Below are positions 50,731 through 62,099 of a DNA stretch of 64,000 nucleotides, piece after piece (position 1 is the stretch's first letter; each line of letters begins with the position of its first letter). The notes under the pieces were generated by a model. That model was not told the DNA's origin. It searched no databases and was given only the letters and a program-made list of their open reading frames with translations. The stretch is taken from the NCBI GenBank assembly GCA_013396995.1, contig VWZP01003840.1, positions 97,763 through 161,762 on the forward strand, given 5' to 3'. A program made the translations under genes and the position numbers. Origin of the DNA: Dicaeum eximium. Its lineage: Eukaryota > Chordata > Aves > Passeriformes > Dicaeidae.

Positions 50731-53700
50731 GGCAAAATTTATTAATTTTTTTTAATATCCTGAACAGAGACGTAGTGTTAATTAATAGTTGTAAAATGGT
50801 TTCAAGAATGGTCTCCTGCTGACTTTTTTTGGGAGGGAATTTAAAAAGACTGAACCTACCAAAGTCTCAGTGCCAAGCCAGCCTCATTTACTTTTGCTGG
50901 TTTATCTTTAATGCTTTACTTACTACTGCACTGTTATATTTGAAAGTGAAAAAGCCCCACTGGTCTTTTCCAGTTCTGCTATTTTTTGAACATTATCTGA
51001 TTATTCATTACATTATCTTATCACATTTGAATTTTTCTGATAGGTTCCAGGAGGAAAGAAAATGGCTTAAGTTTGAAGTGTTGTTTTGTGCTAGGTCAGG
51101 GGATATAAACAGAGCTCTTAACTCCTGTGGAGCTCAGAGAAAGGAAAGAAATGCTTGACAGGCCCTTACCAGCTGTACTTTACCAGCAGCTGGAAGGCTT
51201 TTTTATTTATTTTTTTAAAATTTGATTCTATATTTCTTGCTCACCATGTTCTAGCCCCAAGGATGTCTTTATGACTGTGATACAAACCTTGGAAAGAAAA
51301 GCAGTTTTAATGGGAAAGGTTGATAGTCTCTTAACTTAGAGCAGCCCTGGCCATTAGAGTTTGTGTGCACACTTGTGTGTGGGTGGGGAGTTTCAGAGTG
51401 ACAGATTCTGGACATCATTTCTCTGAAAGGCTGACCTTGAAAAATCATAGCATCAATAAAGGATACACAGCTGTAAAGGCTGTAAAGTGTCAAACAAGGT
51501 GTACCTGAGAACACAAAAGTCTGAGATCTTATCCCTACAGCTTCTGAAGCTGTCTCTGTTAGAACAGCAGCAATGGTGAGAAATTGTGTGAGACAGCAGT
51601 AGAAATTTTGCTGCCAAAGAATGCTAATATGGGTAATTAGCCAAGTGTTTAAGTTCTGGTTAGCTTTTTTATCTTAGTATTGCAAAGCTTCTGTTTTCAG
51701 AACTGAGTGAGGATTTTGCCAGTTTTTTTATCCTCCTTGACTAGATCTTGAAAACATTTAGGCACCTAGCAGGGCCTAAATTATTTTATACATTCATTGT
51801 AATATTTAGGAACGTGCTTTTTAAAGTCTGTGCCTTAATTCTGCTAAATATGGTGAGAGGCCTTTCTTTTTTTTCGAACTGTGTCCTGTTGAAACTACTG
51901 AACTATGTTCAGTTGTGAACTTTGGGATAGAACATGTCTCTTTACTAGATGGGATTAGTAGGAGATCTTTCAGGGATTAAGATTCAGGGTTTCTCAGGTG
52001 GTATATTTCATTTTAGGAGAGCCACAGAGTGCTTCAAGCTAAGTTTTGGAAGTATTTGAGGTTGGCAGCTTTTCCTCTAAAAGTCAGAAGCAATGCTCTT
52101 ACACGTCTTATGTGGTTCAGCTGTGAGGGATCTATATCAAAATAGTAATTAGTTCATTTTCTGAAGGAGGAAAACCTATTTACTGTTAGTGAGGAAAAAG
52201 AAAATTCTGGTTGGGAGAAAGAAATATGGATTGAAGGCTTTCTAGATTAATATGATATAGGATTTCAGGACAAAAGCTCTGTGTAAAACTAAAAACACTT
52301 TCTTCTAATGTAAAAGGATGGGCCAAGCTATGGACAAATAAGAACTACTTGTTTTTCTGAGAAATTTTCAGAAAGACCAAATTTTTGTGTTAATGTAATA
52401 ATAATATATGTGTGACTTCTACAACTATACATATATATATATCTCCTATTCTATAAAATACATGTGTGCATATACATCTTTATTTTTGAATATATACACA
52501 CACAGCTGCACACTTAAACACTGAAAATTGGAGATTTGAGGCTTTTTCTAAGACCCTGCTTTAGAAGATAAGCCCTCAGGGAAGAAAGGAGGTGTGCTCA
52601 GCTCTTCTCACAGAGTCTGGGGTTTTTTGCTCGGCTTTCAGAGCCTTCCTGATGCCAACAGTGTAACATGGGTTCTCCTCTCTTAAGCTGATATCAAGAG
52701 AAGCAGACTCAGGGGAACCAATATTATTAGGTTAGGCTAATTCTGCTTTAGCAACATCTTGAGCACTGCTGATGAACACTAAGAAGATTAAAGTCCACAT
52801 AATCTGGGGATCTTTATGTAAGTGAAGTTCAAATTACCATAAGCTCTTCAAATCATTGATCTGAGGATCAGTAAAAAGGGAAGAATAACTTCAGCTCAAG
52901 CTGCAAATCCATGTCTTTGGACCCTCTTTGTTTTATTTTTTTCCCCTTCATTTTTCCTATTTTTTTTTCTTTCCCCCCTTTTTTTTCTCCTATTTTTAAA
53001 AATAAAACCCTTTAAGAATTCTTCAGTATAAGAAAATTGGTTTTGTTCTACATTCCTAGGGAAAAGGAGCTTTCAGAGGATCTGCACACCTGTGTCTCTT
53101 ACTCAGTCACCATGTGGTTGCATTGGATTGAAAGAGGCAATTAAATGCTGAAAGCCACTGATTGATTATTTTAATGCTAGCATACTATTTCAATAAAGAC
53201 TGCTTTTGAAATAGAAATCTGTCTTAATGGCAGTACCATTTTACTGACTGTACATATTGTAGCTTCTGGTTCTTTGTATCAATTAGAAACGAGGGGATAG
53301 ATTTGTGGTGTTCAGTAGATATGAGAAATAAGCCAGCAGGCCTGAAATACCATTGAGTTGCTCAGCTTTTCACCCTATTTAATATTTACAGACTTATAAC
53401 AATGTTTCTGTGGATTTTCTGCCCTTATGATGGCAGGAACTTAGCCTGAGCATGTGGCAGGTGAATTTAGAGCTCAGGCCAGAGCCATCTATTTAAAAAA
53501 AGTGGCCAGATTGCCTTTCTGAAATATCGTGTGTTGATAATATTATGTAGTTAATGTTGTCACTTAAAGGAAATACATTGCTTTTGGCCATTAAAATAGA
53601 CCTTTTGAGGCTTTTTTCCAAGGGCTTAAGGAGTTTGTCACAGATAATGTTTGCCTGTGTTTTTATTACAATGAATGCATTTTAGGAAGGTGGAGGGGTC

Positions 53701-56116
53701 TGGCCATCTGTAAGGAGCTCCTGCACTGCCAGTCCAAAAACCAGCCCCTACTCCAACTTAAGAGGATGAGATGTTTTACTAATAAAGTGAAACTTCTAAT
53801 TTAGGAAGAATAGGTGTTTGGGTGTTTTTTTTGGGGTGTTTTTTTTTTTTTTCCCCTTTTCTAAATGTCTGTTGCTGCTTTGAGATGAATTGCAGTGGAT
53901 TACCATAATAACAGTGTAACACACCACCTAGATGCTGTTAATAATGAACTTGATGAGATAACATTTCTGGAATGAATTTTGAATGAGCTTTTTTCCTGCA
54001 GCAAGTAGGATGAGTTGTATCAGTGAGTGCAGAGTTTTTCTGTCACGGATCAGTGGAAGTACCTCTGAACTGCCAGGAAGGATGTATAATCTGAATGCTC
54101 TCTGTATGCCATCTAACTCTGAGTCACCATTTTCAAGAAGCAGTTGAGTCAGATTTTAAACTCCTAAGACTGTGAGTGGTAATACGTTATTATGCTGCTT
54201 TTCATACTTCAGTACAAGATTCTGTGCTTGAAAATATGGGAATTTTGTGTGTTGAGCAGTGGGATATCAAGGTAAAGCCTACTGAAGTAACTGCAAATAT
54301 TTTGTTTATTTGAAATTCAAAATTGCTGTATTTCCAGTACACCTGTAGCTTACACATAAACACTGTATCTTTTCTAGAGTGGAGGGTAGTTTTCCAAGAA
54401 TACCACTTATTTCCTCATCACTGGGGAGCAGGGCATGGCTGGTGATACCAAATTCTCCTCTCTGATAATGAGCAGTAAAAGACTCCTTCTGGGGGACAGT
54501 ACATCTTAAATTGGTCCTTTCTCAGGGCCAGGATGGGACCCACAAAGAACACCTGTAGAGGAGAAAGATGAAACTTCAGTGAGACTTATGAAGTGAATGT
54601 GCAGAATATTCTAAGGAATAATCCATCTTCTAGTCTGCAGGTGCTGGGTGGGAAAAAAAAAGAGAACCTTGTTATTTCATCTTAATTTAAATAATGTGCT
54701 TTTCTGGCTACATAAATCTTAGGCAAATTGTTTGAATATGGCTTCTTTTATAGACCTTTAAAGGTGGTCTATGTTATGATACTTCACTTTCATAAGCTGT
54801 TTTTTCTTTGCATGATTTATATCTGGGTCTTGTTTAAAGGCTATAAAACAGCAGTGGTTTAATATCCTTCAATCAGAAGCAACTTTACCATCTACCTCCT
54901 ATTTTTATTTTAAAGGATGCAAAATACTCCACTCAAAGATGTTTCAATGCATTTTAAAATTAAAACAGACTAATTTTTGTTGTTTGAGCCATTTTCCATT
55001 GGCCATCATGAGGATCTGTCCATCTGTGTGGTTTCTGTGGTACATTGCTTGGTCTAACATGTTGTATTTACTGTATATTGCATAGCTTTCAAAATACAAA
55101 AATGAACCATCTACAAAAGATAGTTATAGTTATCTTAGTTATATAGTTATATCCTAATTTCTAGTGTTTTAGTATGGCAGTGGGAACTGTTTGTCTTAAG
55201 AAATCACGTTAATCTGATTTTGTCTGTGGATCCTATGAAACCAAAGACAAAGAACATTTTATGTGGGAAAATATTCTTTTTCCTTCCGAACTATGGCAGA
55301 ATCACTTTTGTGTTGCATGAAAATTCAAATGGAACAGGAAATTGGAACAGTATTTTAAAGGAATAATAATTGTGATTTTCTTCACTGCTTATGCTAGTAT
55401 CTTTAATTATACTGAGTTAATTTAGTATGACTTTCTTCATCATGAGAAAAATGGTTAGATAACTTGTTCTGATATTAAAGAAAGATAGTGTGTATGCAGC
55501 AAAATAATGGTCTTTCATTACCTTACAAGTCCATCAAAATCTTTGTGTCTTTCTGTATCTTTAATGGATTCTCAACCACAACTTACTGTTGTTTTATGTT
55601 CTGCTTACACAGTTTTAGTAGTAACTAAACCTTAGAGTGAGTGCAGATTAATTAAATTCTGTATTCTGTTTTATACAATAGCAGGTTCATCTCATGTCCC
55701 TGGGCCAGCCCAGAAGGGAGTATTTTTTTTTTTGCCGTTTTCTTTTCTTTCTAAGTCAAAGTGCATGGAAGATTGTGATTTGATTTAGCTTCTGAAAGTG
55801 CATGACAGATTCATTTTTTTGTAAAGTTCAACTGAAATAAAATAGACCTGTAGCAGTTTTGCCCATAGGGTATTTCGTTTTAAGAAAATGGCTTTCTTTT
55901 GTAGGGTGTGAGCTAGAACACGATTTTAATTCCTGTCGAATATGGTCCTTTCATAAATGTGTATTTTATTGCTAACACCATATGGCTACAGGCATGTTAT
56001 AAAGGCTGTTCATGCTAGCAGGCTCAAAAATCAAATTTTATCAGTGCCTTTAAGCTCAGAGGAATTACCACCCCCAAATTGTTAGTTCGTTTTTGACATT
56101 TTAGCGCTGACAAAGC
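50731..56116 (+). other. Intronic sequence upstream of the CCSER-like exon
   Basis: AT-rich intron with simple tracts: TA/CA-rich at 52405-52505, polypyrimidine at 52925-52992, G/T-rich at 53815-53860 and AGTTAT repeats at 55120-55152. No additional exon is recognised. Confidence 0.5.
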
Positions 56117-56136
56117 TTTGTGTTTTCTCTCGCAAG
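56117..56136 (+). promoter_or_regulatory. Splice acceptor of the CCSER-like exon
   Basis: A T/C-rich run followed by CGCAAG, with AG at 56135-56136, immediately before the coding block. No in-frame stop lies between this site and the conserved peptide. The site sets the exon in phase 2. Confidence 0.7.
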
Positions 56137-56350
56137 GAATCTGTCCCTGAAGCTGTCGAGGGAGGTGGTGGAGCAAGGAGAAGCCAGGCACCCCCGTGTG
56201 AGCCAGCTGGCTGGCAGCCCCTCCGTGGAGTGGCCTTTGCCTGCCCTGGAGGAAGGGGCAGGCATCGAGTCCCTGCCCTTCAGGCTGATGCTCCAAGACT
56301 GCACGGCTGTCAAGACGTTGCTTCTGAAAATGAAGAGGGTTCTTCAAGAG
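56137..56350 (+). CDS. CCSER1: Internal coding exon of a CCSER-family gene, probably CCSER1 (FAM190A)
   Basis: A 214-bp exon. A pyrimidine-rich tract ending in CGCAAG precedes it and the donor GAG|GTAATC follows. Its first base completes a codon begun in the upstream exon; 71 full codons follow and the exon ends on a codon boundary. The frame continues only 36 codons into the intron before a stop. The peptide starts NLSLKLSREVVEQGEARH, has a Pro/Ser-rich middle, and ends with the leucine-rich, basic segment LQDCTAVKTLLLKMKRVLQE, which looks like the start of a coiled coil. I recognise that C-terminal block from the coiled-coil serine-rich proteins CCSER1/CCSER2, whose molecular role is poorly defined. 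CCSER1 is preferred over CCSER2 because of the very large flanking introns, a known trait of CCSER1 in vertebrates. GC content and CpG use are clearly higher than in the surroundings. Family assignment is fairly firm; the choice of paralogue is less so. Confidence 0.75.
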
Positions 56351-56356
56351 GTAATC
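56351..56356 (+). promoter_or_regulatory. Splice donor of the CCSER-like exon
   Basis: GTAATC follows the codon GAG exactly at a codon boundary, giving a phase-0 donor. The family-like peptide stops here. The downstream reading loses protein-like character and reaches a stop at 56456-56458. Confidence 0.7.
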
Positions 56357-57130
56357 ACCCGCTTATTTGTTAGATTAATGTGTTTCAGCGTTAATGAACT
56401 AAGCAGCAGAAAAGGGTCAGTGAAGTTTATGGACTTGATGTCTTTTAATGTGTCTTGAGTGCATGGAATTGATGCAGAAGTGTAAATAGTCATGCCTCAA
56501 CATGGTGAAGGTCAGAAAGTTTATACTTCAGCAGAATTCAAATGATCTTGCCATCTTGGTGTCCAGAGTGCAAATCTTTTTTTGAGCTTTTACTAAAAGG
56601 GGACAGGGGAGGCCAACTGCTTCTGGTCAAAATACATTTTATTGTTTTCTTCCAGGGTTTTAGAGCTTTTCAGTTTCCTTACTACAGTTGTTATCCATTA
56701 TGAAGTCGCATGCAATTCATTTAGAGGAGAGATGCAGAGGGAAAAAAACCAACTCCTAAGTAACGACACGAAAAGGTTGCTAGCTTCAGTTTGTAAATGA
56801 TGGCTGAAATCAGATTTTGTAGGCCATTCACTGGGCCATTCCTAACAAGTTCAAGTGTCCTGGCTTGTCTTGTCCTGCTGTATTCTCCTGCTTCCCCTAT
56901 GGACTGCTGGTGTTGCTTTGAAAGTTTTCTTTTGTGTCTGTTTGTCTTTAGAATTTTAGAGAAATAAAAGTATTTGGTTGTTGGTTTTTTTTGTTTTTTT
57001 TTTTTGTACTTTGCAGCTGTGGAGCCTTTACTCAGGTATACACTGGGAACTTCCATCTTCATTGTTAGCAAATTGCAGTTTGCATTATGTTTCGATCTAC
57101 AAGAAGGTTTTGTTTGTTTTTATCTATATA

Positions 57131-57348
57131 GTTCATAGAAATACAGAATAATTTACGTTCAGAGGGTTTTCTGGAGGTCCACCTTCTCTACTCCAAGCAA
57201 CTCAGTAGAGGTTGCTCAGATGCTTGTCTACTTAAGCTTTTGGTACCTTAATTGAGGTCTCCACATCATCTCTGGGTAACTGTTGCAATGTGTGACTACA
57301 TCATTCTTAACTTTTTTCCCTGAAGATGGAAACAGAATATCCCCTGTA
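57131..57348 (-). mobile_element. Old CR1 LINE fragment, antisense
   Basis: TTCTGGAGGTCCACCTTCTC, followed by 'CAACTCAGTAGAGGTTGCTC', 'GAGGTCTCCACATCATCTCT', 'GGGTAACTGTTGCAATGTGT' and a 'CCCTGAAGATGGAAACAGAA' region. This follows the antisense CR1 3' UTR layout with many substitutions and small deletions. It lies in the intron after the exon. Confidence 0.8.
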
Positions 57349-59321
57349 GAAGCTTCATATAATAATGACTGAAAATAAATTGGAGGTTTTTTACTGCTCA
57401 CTTCTTGGTCATCTGTGTCTAAATTCAGTTGGCTGTTGTCCTATCTGAAAAGGTTTGTCAAAGGTTTAGCCGTGGTAGTTTGCCATTAGTCCTGGTAAAC
57501 AGCATGGTTTTTGCTCATTGGCAAGCCCCAGGCTTTCCAGTTTCCTTCAGTTCACTAGAAGCTTTATTTGTTCTATATGGAACCTTAATGCACTTCTGAG
57601 TTACTGAATCCAGAACTGAAATCTTTAATTCTCCATTAGTTGCTTTTTTATATAATGTGAGAATGTAGAGTGAATTTAAAGGATTTGTAACTTCATTTTA
57701 TCTGAAAATAAATAAGAATTATGATATGGCATAGCACTTGTAACATTTAGGTGGTAGTATTGGCTGCATTCTGTTGCTTCTAGTGTGAATAATTCTATAA
57801 TGGTCAGAAAAGGTCTTTCTTACCATGATGGTAAGCATAAGAATTTAGTTTTAACTTACAGAGTTCTGTTAAAACTGTGTAAGAATCTACTGTTATTTTC
57901 TGTTCGGAAATATGTTGTACCTTTCAGTAGTTCATCTTTAAAAACATTCACCAGGTGATTCCACAAAAGGAACATAAGGTGTTTCATGTGACTCACTAGA
58001 ATTTCATGTCCAGTTACTAATACCTCCTTATGTAACTCGTTAATCTTATTTTTTTTGTCTTAATCATTCAGTCTTTTACTTACTTGTTCCTTTGTACTAT
58101 ATAATTTGAATCCCTCCAACTGGCTATAACACAGCATGTCTCTGTAGTTTTCTTTTTGTCTTGCCCTTTGAAATGAAAAAGACCTTTTCCTAATCTTACA
58201 TTTGGATGTCCATATGTGCTGTAGTTTACCTTGAAGGAACCTGAGTAGCTACTTTGAACAATCAAGGACATGACCCTGAGATATGTTTGAAATTTATATT
58301 GAAATGACACAGCTTGGTTATCTTCAGAAATTCAGACATTTATATGTTTATGTCACTTCTAAATGATTAGTGAAAGATTACAGGGAAATATAATCCCATA
58401 AAATTGAAATATTATTATGAAGAATCTGATAAATAAGTCATCTGAGCGTATTTAGCAGACAGTTTCCATGGAGAAAATGCCTTATTTCCATTGCAACTAG
58501 ATGTAATTTTTTCATCCAAGAATCACTTCTGCCCCAGCCTATGTTATAAATCAAACTCAGAACAGTACAGAACAAAAGACATAAAAGAAAAATTCTTTCC
58601 TTAGCATGGAATGCTCAGGTGTTTTTAGATGTAGTAAAACATAGTCTCTGGCAGTCTTTTGTAGACTTGAAATATTCTATGCTTGCAAGAGTGTAAAATA
58701 AGATTATATATTTATAAAAATAATAATATGTCACATTTTCATCCTCTTCAAAAATATACTAAGCGTACGAACTTCATGGGGAAAATTACATGGGTACCAG
58801 AAAAAAAAGTTGCAGTATTACTGTTTTATAGCTGATATTACCCATAGAACAAGGAATTACAGTATTGTATACTCTTTATTGAAAAATAACATGCTAATTG
58901 AGTTAAAATATTAGCCCTGTTATTCAGCGTAATCCTTCTTCTTAAGCGCTGAGCGCTGCTTCTAAGGAATAATTTAATTATGATCTGCCAAAATGTAATA
59001 CTGGCTAGTAAAATATGATTTTTTTTTGCCATGGTTACTTGTAATTGAAGAATCTAAATGGAAAAAACTGCACACAATATATGCTGTACTGTGCTGCAGA
59101 CTTACAGGCTTGTTATTAGTCTTATCTTGAAAAGGGAAATTGAAGACATGGCAGTAACTTTCAAGATTGAGAATGTTATTTAGTAAAAGGCTAATGAATG
59201 ATCGTTCAATTAAGAGAATTAATTACCGTTTCACTTAGAGGGAAAAAGCCTTGGAAATGTCTACTAATAATTCTTTATGGGTTTGGCCATGCAAGGCTCA
59301 TAAGGCAGATTTTTACCCAGC
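57349..59321 (+). other. Intronic sequence, no gene recognised
   Basis: AT-rich intron with no recognisable coding, RNA or repeat content. Confidence 0.5.
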
Positions 59322-59597
59322 TGTCCTGGGTTAACTTTATAAGGCTCATTATCCCCATTCATCTGTGTAGCTCAAAAAATAAGTTTTTGCACCTTTAAGG
59401 TTGATTCTGAGAGCAGAGGGGGGGAGGAGAAGTATCTAAAAAGTTTATTTTTAATTCTTACTTTTTTTCTTGTTAGTTACTACTAATAAACTATCTTTAT
59501 ATTCTCTTAAAATTTTAAACCTACTTTACCCTTCTCCTAATCCTATCTCACAACAAAAAAATACTCTAATAATTAACCAACACTAAAACCCACCACA
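59322..59597 (+). mobile_element. Endogenous retrovirus LTR, 3' part nearly G-free
   Basis: TGTCCTGGGTTAACTTTATA opens a roughly 276-bp block that ends ACTAAAACCCACCACA, giving TG...CA limits. It contains AATAAA at 59485, a plausible polyadenylation signal. A primer-binding-like site lies a few bases after the end, which makes this a 5' LTR rather than a solo LTR. G is normal up to 59443. From there to the LTR end only two Gs remain (59472 and 59476) although C stays common. That asymmetry continues past the LTR. No 3' LTR is found in the window. Confidence 0.75.
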
Positions 59598-59712
59598 TTT
59601 AATAATACATTAACCAAGAAAAATTGAAAATAAAAAACTTTAAAATTAACAAACCAAAACCACTACACAAATTATTATTTCTACCCAATTTCAACCTAAA
59701 ACCAACACACCA
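59598..59712 (+). mobile_element. Retroviral leader with a G-to-A-altered tRNA-Gly primer-binding site
   Basis: The 18 bases TAATACATTAACCAAGAA at 59603-59620 match the complement of the tRNA-Gly (GCC) 3' end including CCA, except that seven of its eight G positions read A. The untouched positions all agree. The rest of the leader to 59712 has one further G (59626). The known biology is reverse transcription primed from this site; G-to-A on the sense strand is the mark of cytidine deamination in minus-strand cDNA. This is a non-functional fossil. Confidence 0.75.
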
Positions 59713-60176
59713 GTGTTTTGGGAAACCTCCTTGAACAAAGCTGTATCGTCTGGAGGAAACTCAGTGACTTTCCAAGCGCTCCAGAAGATCTCTCTCAATC
59801 TCATCTGCAGCTTTTTCTCATGGATGTTCCATTTCTGACAGACAAATCTGTGATGAATTGTGTAACCAAGACCTGTGGGATGCATAATTTCATGAAACAG
59901 AGAGAATTACCTGTATTACCCAGCATGGGCAGCTTGGTAAAAGCCATTTCAGCACCGCAGACAGTTCAAACTGTTTCACAGCCTGCCCATCATTTCTTGG
60001 TCTCCCTTTGCTCTCCAGCTCTTGGATGTTTATTTTGGCTGTTTGGTTTGTTTTTGTTTTCTCCAAGTCGCTCTTGGGCTGACCTTGTTGTCACTAATAA
60101 CTCCTCTCATTTGAAAGAGAGAAGACAAGAAAATAGGAGTTGGATGGATGAAATTGGGAGCTTTGTCTACTCGTAA
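59713..60176 (+). other. Open segment after the retroviral leader, origin uncertain
   Basis: G content becomes normal abruptly at 59713. A frame open for 152 codons (from TTG at 59718; first ATG at 59820) ends at 60176. Its product would have a hydrophobic segment at residues 93-114 followed by a polar, charged tail. It might be a remnant of the internal region of the same retrovirus joined after a large deletion, or chance intron sequence. I recognise no gag, pol or env motif with confidence. Confidence 0.3.
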
Positions 60177-62099
60177 GAAATTGATTCTTTACCTTCTGAC
60201 TTGAGACAGGCCTCTCTGCTCTGAATGTTTCTTCAGTTAATCCGTCATTTTTTCTCCCCCATTTTGGGGGGAAAGTATAGGGCAATTGGTGTTCTGTGCT
60301 TTATATGTTTTATAACATTTTTGGCAGCTGGTTGATTGTGTTTAGCCAATGAGCTTCTGAAAACTAAACTGTAGCTTCTTTCTCACTCATTGCTATCAGC
60401 AATAATGAATATATAACACCTCTTAAGCAAGCAATATGTTGGCTTTCCTGGACTCTTCCAGATGAGAATGAAATGATTTCCATCTGTTAACATTTTTATG
60501 GCTTGAGTTATAGCTGGCCTAGGCGATGTTGAAGTCTGGCTAAACGAGGGGACATTTAAGGACTTCACCTTTTCTAAATCACTGAAGTGTCAAACACTTC
60601 AGGCAGAGACAGTGAGCAGAACTTGTATGGTTTTGGCTTTGTGCCTAGCAAGAGGTCTTCATGCTGAAATAAACATAATGGAAAAATACAGTTGTATTGG
60701 GAAGGAATCCATTTAGCCAGTGATAACAGGGGTTTGTTCAAACTTTAGTTGTTGAGCTTGTTGATAAATTTTACTGAGTGCCATAATAAAAAGAAAATCT
60801 TTAGGCTTGTAGAAATAAGGTCATATTTTCCATGTATTCTTGATTAAATGTATAGTTTATCAGCTGCATAACTCTACTTTCAAGTATTTTTAAGGGTCTA
60901 TCAGAAGTGACCTTACTGGTTGCTAGTCTAGAAAATTAAGATATGTTGTCTATATGTATGTGTAATTTGGAATATAAATTATTCAGCCCATGATTTTTTT
61001 TGGAGCTCTGCAAAACACCACGCAGGCTATGGAGCTTTAGCTAATTGCTACAATTAGCAATCGGACTAAGTCACTTTGGACATATATTGCACACTGTGTT
61101 TTACTAATTAATCATTTATTTTACTGAGGGGAAATTGCAGCTGCCTGTGGCTGTCATTAAAAGTTAATGTGTCTGATACTGTCTTTAGATTACATTTGGA
61201 AAAAAAAAATCTCAAAAAAAAAGGAGAAATGTGGAAAATTATGTCAAAATTGCTGTGAGACTGCCCATTAGGGTTGCCTGAGATGAGCAGGGCAGAGTGA
61301 TACCACTCAAGCTGCAATTAGTCTGTCAGATACCACTGGCTGCCTTACTTCTCCCCATGCATCTTTCACCTCATCAGTGAAATAAGCATAATTACAGACT
61401 CCCCTTTTATACTGCACTTGCAATCCACTGATGGAAAGTACTGAGAGAAAGCTAATTGCTGTTTGCTAATTGCTGGTCAATATGGAATTGGCCTTCAACT
61501 GTGGTTTTTAGAGACATTCAATTATTTCCTCCAGTTCTCTATGAAATGTGTTGCATTTGCTAATATTGTGTTAGCCATGCTAGGAACCAATTACAAGTTT
61601 TTACATTGTAGAATACTGCAGGTTTTCTTCCTTTAAGTAACTTTATAATTAACCACTGTAGCATTGCTGATTTATTCGACAACTCTGCATCTAACACAGT
61701 CGCTTTTATTCAGTATATCGTGCTGGAAACTGGTAACTCCTTCATTTCATGGTATATTGACACTGCATATAGTCATAAATTAAAAAAACTAATAATAAAA
61801 ATGTACCAGATTTAGTAATAGGATTTAAATTTGTCATGTTAAATTGGCTTTTTCACTTGGAAATATTGGCTTACCCATGCCCAACTAGTTGCAAAGACAG
61901 GCAGAACACCCTATTGTTGGACTCAATGTGTTTTTTTTCCCTAGGAATGTATCTCAGAGTAGTGGAGAATATTGGGAACAAGTGGATATAATCAGGTATT
62001 CACTTGGGCAGTGCAGATGTTTTATTCTGAGATTATCCATGATAAGGTATTGAATAACAAGGAACAAATCCAATGTCAGTTATTTGGTTACACGTTCTC
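60177..62099 (+). other. Intronic sequence with a candidate regulatory cluster
   Basis: AT-rich intron. Between 61040 and 61474 it holds repeated GCTAATTGCT-type motifs (listed separately). No coding or repeat content is recognised otherwise. Confidence 0.45.
61040..61474. promoter_or_regulatory. Candidate intronic enhancer with GCTAATTG motif cluster
   Basis: GCTAATTG at 61040-61047 and its exact reverse complement at 61051-61058 form an inverted pair with a 3-bp spacer. GCTAATTGCT recurs twice at 61451-61460 and 61465-61474, 14 bp apart. TAATTA/TTAATC sites and ATTACA lie between them. Such homeodomain-type clusters are common in conserved enhancers; function is inferred from motif density only. 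Confidence 0.35.
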
